This document shows positions 6,726 to 10,114 of a stretch of DNA of 10,114 nt, piece by piece; the stretch's first letter is position 1, and every line of letters begins with the position of its first letter. Location: the NCBI GenBank assembly GCA_946410005.1, contig CAMJYS010000017.1:1-10114 (forward strand). The letters run 5' to 3'. Both the position numbers and the translations under genes were made by a program. Under the pieces are notes generated by a model that did not search any database, was not told where the DNA came from, and worked only from the letters and a program-made list of their open reading frames with translations. Origin of the DNA: an uncultured Clostridia bacterium (GTDB taxonomy: Bacteria; Bacillota; Clostridia; Oscillospirales; Acutalibacteraceae).

Positions 6726-7526
6726 TTACTTTGGTATTTTTAGTGTTTGTCCGGGATAAATCATATCAGAGTTCAGTGCATTTAAATCCCTGATTTCCTT
6801 GTATTTATACCCACTACCAAGATACCTCTGAGCAATAGCCCACAGAGTATCGCCTTTTTTAACTGTATAGTTAAAATAGTTTTTATTTTCTAAATTATTT
6901 GATTTACTAAATCCATTTAAGCCTTTGGATTTTATAATTTCAGAATAATTTTTGTAAGAAACATCAAGATCAACATTTCCATCTATACCGTCAATTTTCC
7001 CCGTACTCGAATATTGCCATATCCCGCATGTACAAGATGGTTTATCTATGTTCCACTGTGCAAGCCATAAATCATATTTTGGTAAAAGCTCGTCTTTATA
7101 AAGATAATTGTTAAGCCAGTTCAAGTTGCAGTAAAACATAGCATAGTAGCCGTGCTTTTCTATCTCACTACAAAATGCTTTTACTATATCCGTACGCTGT
7201 CTATTATTAAGCTTTAACTGTTCTTTGTCCTCTACGTCTATGATTACAGGATATTCAAGCTTAAATCCCTCAATATTTTCTAAGCAAAACCTTGCTTCAT
7301 TAATCGCATCCTCCACCGAATCGGCATAGCTGTAATGGTAAACACTTGTATGAATGCCTACGCTTTTAGCGCCATTTATATTATCTTTAAATTTTTTATC
7401 AACTTGGCGTGGGTCCCTTTTCCCGTAGCTCTCACGAACTATGGCAAAATTTATGCCCGCACTCTTTACTTTGTCCCAATTAATATTTCCGTTCCATTTT
7501 GAAACATCTATTCCTTTAAATTCCAT
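6726..7526 (-). CDS. Phage endolysin: GH25 muramidase with C-terminal LysM
   Basis: This 266-residue cell-wall hydrolase would cleave the N-acetylmuramic acid to N-acetylglucosamine bond of peptidoglycan. The GH25 domain spans about 1-200: GIDVSKWNG (Asp7), VIIDVED with Asp97 and the catalytic-type Glu99, then LWLAQWN, GIWQYSSTG and DGNVDLDVSY near the end of the barrel. A linker follows, and then one LysM module (220-266, YTVKKGDTLWAIAQRYLG to YPGQTLKIPK) that binds the glycan. There is no signal peptide, as expected for a holin-dependent phage lysin. AGGAGGG eight bases upstream supports the ATG. It lies 61 bases after the tail fibre stop and just before the holin-like gene. Confidence 0.95.
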   Translation of the reverse strand: MEFKGIDVSKWNGNINWDKVKSAGINFAIVRESYGKRDPRQVDKKFKDNINGAKSVGIHTSVYHYSYADSVEDAINEARFCLENIEGFKLEYPVIIDVEDKEQLKLNNRQRTDIVKAFCSEIEKHGYYAMFYCNLNWLNNYLYKDELLPKYDLWLAQWNIDKPSCTCGIWQYSSTGKIDGIDGNVDLDVSYKNYSEIIKSKGLNGFSKSNNLENKNYFNYTVKKGDTLWAIAQRYLGSGYKYKEIRDLNALNSDMIYPGQTLKIPK

Positions 7527-7587
7527 AATTTTTCCCTCCTAGTATTAATTCTAAAAGTTATTTTTGTTGCTGTTTTTTAAGCAAATA

Positions 7588-9453
7588 TCAAGCTGTTCGT
7601 TTCCACATATAACAAGTGATATACGGCTGCAAATTGTTATGCGCTTCGCCACCTCCGGTGTTTTGGTTTGTTGCTGTTGTATATGACATTTCCGTCCAGC
7701 CATTTGAATTTCCTTTGTACTGTGAGGACGTTCTGCCGCTATAACGTGGAGTGAATATGCTTCCGTCATCGTCGTTTTCTCCGCCAAACAAAGCAGGTCT
7801 TCCGTAATTGTGCCTATGTGAATTTTGTGTATGCGTATGACTCGGCATTTGCGCAACTGTTAATTTATGCGTTTCGGAGCCTCCGGTTTTTTCTACGCTG
7901 TTAAAAGTCCCGCTTGTGTTCACTCCAACCGGAACTCGCCCTTGACCCCAAGCGGTCCAAGTTCCGCCAAACAAACTTCCCGGATTCGTACTACTCACAG
8001 ACATATAAATTGAGCCTACGGGATAAACTAAGTCAAAAATAGTTTTATTGTTAATAGTTAAACCGCCCGTAATCTTGGTGTCCATATTAATTTCAAAAGC
8101 ATTCTGTGTTGAAACCTTACCAATTGCCATACCTTTTCCGCTTTGGTTATAGTCCACAAGCGTGTAAGCTGTGGATAAATTGTGAGAATACTCCGCAAAA
8201 CTAAAAAAATCAGTAGCGGAGGTTTTGAAATTGTACTCTGATTCTGTGTCAATATTTTGAATTATTTGCGTGGTATTTATCATATAATTGGTATTATCCA
8301 AGTCGACAACATTCCATTCGGTTTCTGATATCTTTTTATACTTAATTTGAAAAGATTTTGTGTTTCCATTATTAACACTTGAAATCGAAGCTGATACCAC
8401 ACATTTTGCACAGTCACCTTCGTCATTTGCTGTCCCGTCTTGGTCACATCTTGAAACCGAAAAAGAGTTAATCGCTGGATTTGCATACGCTATAACATTA
8501 AAAGTTACGCTTTGTGATTTTGTGCGTCCTCGACTGTCTTTAACGGTTACTAAGCAAGTATTGCTGCCACTTGTGGTCAAAAATCCTGTTGTAAAACTGC
8601 TTGATGTGTAAGAAACTCCATTAATACTTGTAGAATATGAACTGATCGTACTTGAATAACTTCCGCTTGCTGAAATGCTACCTGAAATTTTAGACTTTCC
8701 CTGAACGTAAGCTCCAAATTGAGCATAAATCCCTGAAACCGCTTCGGATAAATTAACTGAGTTAATTGTAGGTACTACACTTGACGGCACATTTGCGGTT
8801 AAACTTACGCTATTTGCGCCGATATACGTACTTCCGTTATATGTTTCAAGCCAAAGTTTAACACTTAAACTTGTAGAATTCGGGGTACTGTTGGCGAGGC
8901 TCAGCGGAACTGTCCAGCTTTTGCTCGTTCCGATACCTGTTCCAATGGTATTCCAACCGCCTGAGCCGATTTGATAATAAAGTGAATGTGTAAAGCTGCT
9001 TGACGCTCGGTTCGTGCTTATTGTTACAGAATTTCCCATAGTAACAGAGCTTGAACTGAGTGTTGGCTTACTGGCTCTTGGTATTGTAGAAAGTGTTTGT
9101 GAATATGATTGTTCGCTTGATGATAAAGGGGTGTCCATGCTTATCCAAGCGGAACAAGTAAGTGTTTTCGTGCCGTCATTATTGTGATATATATCAAGAG
9201 TTTTACTAAAAAGATTTATGCCTGAATCTGTTATTTTTTGGCTTGGTGAAACTGTCGCAGAGTAGGTTGTACCATTGATTTTACAATAGCAAGTTCCCGA
9301 ACCGTAGGTCGTGTAGCCCTGATTGTCGCGCCAAAACCTTACATAAACACTAACGTTTGAGCAATTGTTTGAAACGTTTTGCGAATTTTGATTTACTGTG
9401 ATGTTATATTTAACGTGCGTATTACTTGTTGAAAAAGTGCTTGATGTTCCCAA
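7588..9453 (-). CDS. Phage tail fibre/adhesin-like protein (DUF859-type with tail-collar-like tip)
   Basis: This 621-residue, Ser/Thr/Gly/Asn-rich beta protein has no signal peptide. Residues 1-470 resemble the DUF859 siphovirus tail proteins of Gram-positive phages: repeated Ig-like beta segments, then the family's GKGMAIGKV (439-447) and AFEINMDTKITGG stretch. The last 148 residues (474-621) form a separate tip, DLVYPVGSIYMS then GTWTAWGQGRVPVGV, a histidine cluster HTHTQNSHRH (539-548), and an ending NNLQPYITCYMWKRT. This matches the collar or Gp10 C-terminal-type tips of short tail fibres, where histidines often bind metal. Its likely role is host-receptor binding. The start is TTG: an in-frame TAA lies a few codons upstream and AAGGCGG sits seven bases before the TTG. 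Unusually, no other tail gene precedes it. Confidence 0.88.
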   Translation of the reverse strand: MGTSSTFSTSNTHVKYNITVNQNSQNVSNNCSNVSVYVRFWRDNQGYTTYGSGTCYCKINGTTYSATVSPSQKITDSGINLFSKTLDIYHNNDGTKTLTCSAWISMDTPLSSSEQSYSQTLSTIPRASKPTLSSSSVTMGNSVTISTNRASSSFTHSLYYQIGSGGWNTIGTGIGTSKSWTVPLSLANSTPNSTSLSVKLWLETYNGSTYIGANSVSLTANVPSSVVPTINSVNLSEAVSGIYAQFGAYVQGKSKISGSISASGSYSSTISSYSTSINGVSYTSSSFTTGFLTTSGSNTCLVTVKDSRGRTKSQSVTFNVIAYANPAINSFSVSRCDQDGTANDEGDCAKCVVSASISSVNNGNTKSFQIKYKKISETEWNVVDLDNTNYMINTTQIIQNIDTESEYNFKTSATDFFSFAEYSHNLSTAYTLVDYNQSGKGMAIGKVSTQNAFEINMDTKITGGLTINNKTIFDLVYPVGSIYMSVSSTNPGSLFGGTWTAWGQGRVPVGVNTSGTFNSVEKTGGSETHKLTVAQMPSHTHTQNSHRHNYGRPALFGGENDDDGSIFTPRYSGRTSSQYKGNSNGWTEMSYTTATNQNTGGGEAHNNLQPYITCYMWKRTA

Positions 9454-9460
9454 ATTAACA

Positions 9461-9467
9461 CCGCCTT
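9461..9467 (-). promoter_or_regulatory. Ribosome binding site deciding the TTG start of the tail gene
   Basis: AAGGCGG on the minus strand is one base off AAGGAGG and lies seven bases before the TTG at 9453. It is the main evidence for that non-ATG start. I found no convincing promoter in the 60 bases between here and the terminator of the phosphorylase gene. Confidence 0.65.
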
Positions 9468-9510
9468 TATTTTATTTTCTTAAAAGATAAATTCCCGCTT
9501 GTTCTCGGAT

Positions 9511-9564
9511 AAAAAGCAAAATTACCGAGCTGGAGTGAATTTAAAAATTCTCCGTCGGTAATTT
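9511..9564 (-). terminator. Hairpin terminator after the nucleoside phosphorylase gene
   Basis: The arms AAATTACCGA (9519-9528) and TCGGTAATTT (9555-9564) pair over 10 bases. An inner GGAG/CTCC and AATTT/AAATT stem continues the hairpin. On the minus strand it is followed by TGCTTTTTA. It lies about 35 bases past the phosphorylase stop. The T-run is broken by one GC step, and the plus-strand side is also T-rich, so it may be bidirectional. It separates the phosphorylase from the tail gene. Confidence 0.75.
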
Positions 9565-9599
9565 AAATTTTCTATATAAACAATGCTTATATAAGAATA

Positions 9600-10114
9600 T
9601 TACTTAAGTAAAACATCCAAAGCTATTCTTGGTATAATATCTTTCTTGACTTTGTATCTTCTTTGTTGCTCTTCATCGGTTCTACCGCTATAAAGTGATT
9701 TATTTACCACTGTATTATCGGATATATTCATAATTGCTGATGATTTTATGTTTACAATATTTGAAGCATGAAACAATGTTGCTGTTTCCATTTCAATAGT
9801 ATTGCAGCCCATTTCGGTAAATTCCTCTATGTGTGCATACTGTGAAAATATGGTATCAACACTGAAAGTATATCCGCTATGAATCTTTATATCGGTATTT
9901 TTTGATACCTTATTTGCAGATTCCCAAAGTTTATCCGAAAATTCTTTATCAGGGTAATACTTTTTACCATAGCAATCGTTTTTATCGGCAGTTTCCGTCG
10001 TCAAATATCTATCTGCGCCAACTCCACTAACTGAATATTGGGGAATAACAAGATCTCCTATTTTCATATTCTTGTCTAAAGCTCCGACAGACCCCATAAA
10101 TAATAGTTTATTGC
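9600..10114 (-). CDS. Nucleoside phosphorylase/nucleosidase-family enzyme, 5' end missing
   Basis: This is the C-terminal part of a PNP/UDP phosphorylase-superfamily protein. The frame stays open to the window edge, reading NKLLF before MGSVGALDKN, so the ATG at 10097 is internal and the true start lies beyond 10114. Family signs are the glycine-rich GSVGAL followed by KIGDLVIP, the ribose-binding IEMETATLF segment (normally VEMEAA) and SDN near the end, where the base-recognising aspartate of DeoD-type enzymes sits. Members split nucleosides with phosphate, or with water in the MTA/SAH nucleosidase branch, in the cytoplasm. The preserved aspartate favours a purine substrate, but the exact substrate cannot be set from this part. 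It looks like a chromosomal metabolic gene next to a phage-type element, and a terminator follows it. Confidence 0.88.
   Translation of the reverse strand, partial: NKLLFMGSVGALDKNMKIGDLVIPQYSVSGVGADRYLTTETADKNDCYGKKYYPDKEFSDKLWESANKVSKNTDIKIHSGYTFSVDTIFSQYAHIEEFTEMGCNTIEMETATLFHASNIVNIKSSAIMNISDNTVVNKSLYSGRTDEEQQRRYKVKKDIIPRIALDVLLK

Noticed and set aside
7527..7587. Promoter between tail gene and lysin (TTGCTT with ATAACT)
   Set aside because: The -10 match is poor and the region is simply AT-rich. A separate lysin promoter cannot be supported.
7551..7856. Minus-strand 101-residue ORF over the 3' end of the tail gene
   Set aside because: It is an out-of-frame shadow of the conserved tail tip and has no domain-like features.
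7588..9453. Diversity-generating retroelement or invertible tail-fibre switch
   Set aside because: There is no reverse transcriptase or template/variable repeat pair, and I saw no inverted repeats flanking part of the tail gene or a partial second tail tip.
10095..10097. ATG at 10097 as start of the phosphorylase
   Set aside because: The frame stays open upstream with family-like residues (NKLLF), there is no ribosome site before this ATG, and the family needs a further N-terminal part.
1..10114. CRISPR arrays, tRNA or rRNA genes, riboswitches
   Set aside because: No regularly spaced repeats, cloverleaf-like sequences or conserved rRNA segments were seen, and leaders are too short for known riboswitches.

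Overview
The window reads as low-GC Gram-positive DNA, most likely from an anaerobic Clostridia-type Firmicute. The base composition is AT-rich, the Shine-Dalgarno sequences are strong AGGAGG-like sites, and the protein families (GH25-LysM lysin, DUF859-type tail protein, paired large serine recombinases, an AAA-ATPase/PD-(D/E)XK protein) are all common there. I cannot name a species. Every supported gene lies on the minus strand, so transcription runs from high to low coordinates.

Layout, in the direction of transcription. (1) 10114-9600: the 3' part of a nucleoside phosphorylase-family gene, cut by the window end and followed by a hairpin terminator at about 9511-9564. (2) 9453-2922: a compact mobile or prophage-type gene train. 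It runs from a tail fibre/adhesin-like protein (TTG start) to a GH25-LysM endolysin, a holin-like small membrane protein, a helix-turn-helix protein with two zinc fingers, a 53-residue SHOCT-like protein, recombinase 1 and recombinase 2. It ends at a very strong 14-bp terminator (2864-2898). The genes from the lysin to recombinase 2 are separated by 13-68 bases or overlap, which suggests one transcription unit. (3) 2756-2076: a protein I do not recognise, with its own candidate promoter and terminator. (4) 1928-369: an AAA-ATPase-like protein with a C-terminal PD-(D/E)XK domain and its own promoter. (5) 155-44: the first 37 codons of another gene, cut off by sequencing adapter. (6) 1-43: Illumina adapter, not biological.

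How the genes work together: the tail fibre, endolysin and holin are the receptor-binding and lysis end of a phage late operon. The recombinase cassette behind them (HTH/zinc protein, SHOCT-like protein, two serine recombinases) looks like the integration/excision module of the same element. No capsid, portal, terminase, tape-measure or baseplate genes precede the tail fibre; what lies upstream is a metabolic gene with a terminator. The element is therefore a prophage remnant, a small specialised element, or the product of a rearranged or mis-joined contig. The main points of interest are the coupling of lysis genes to the recombinase cassette, the asymmetric recombinase pair, and the two small proteins between holin and recombinases. 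The adapter at position 1 is a warning about assembly quality.
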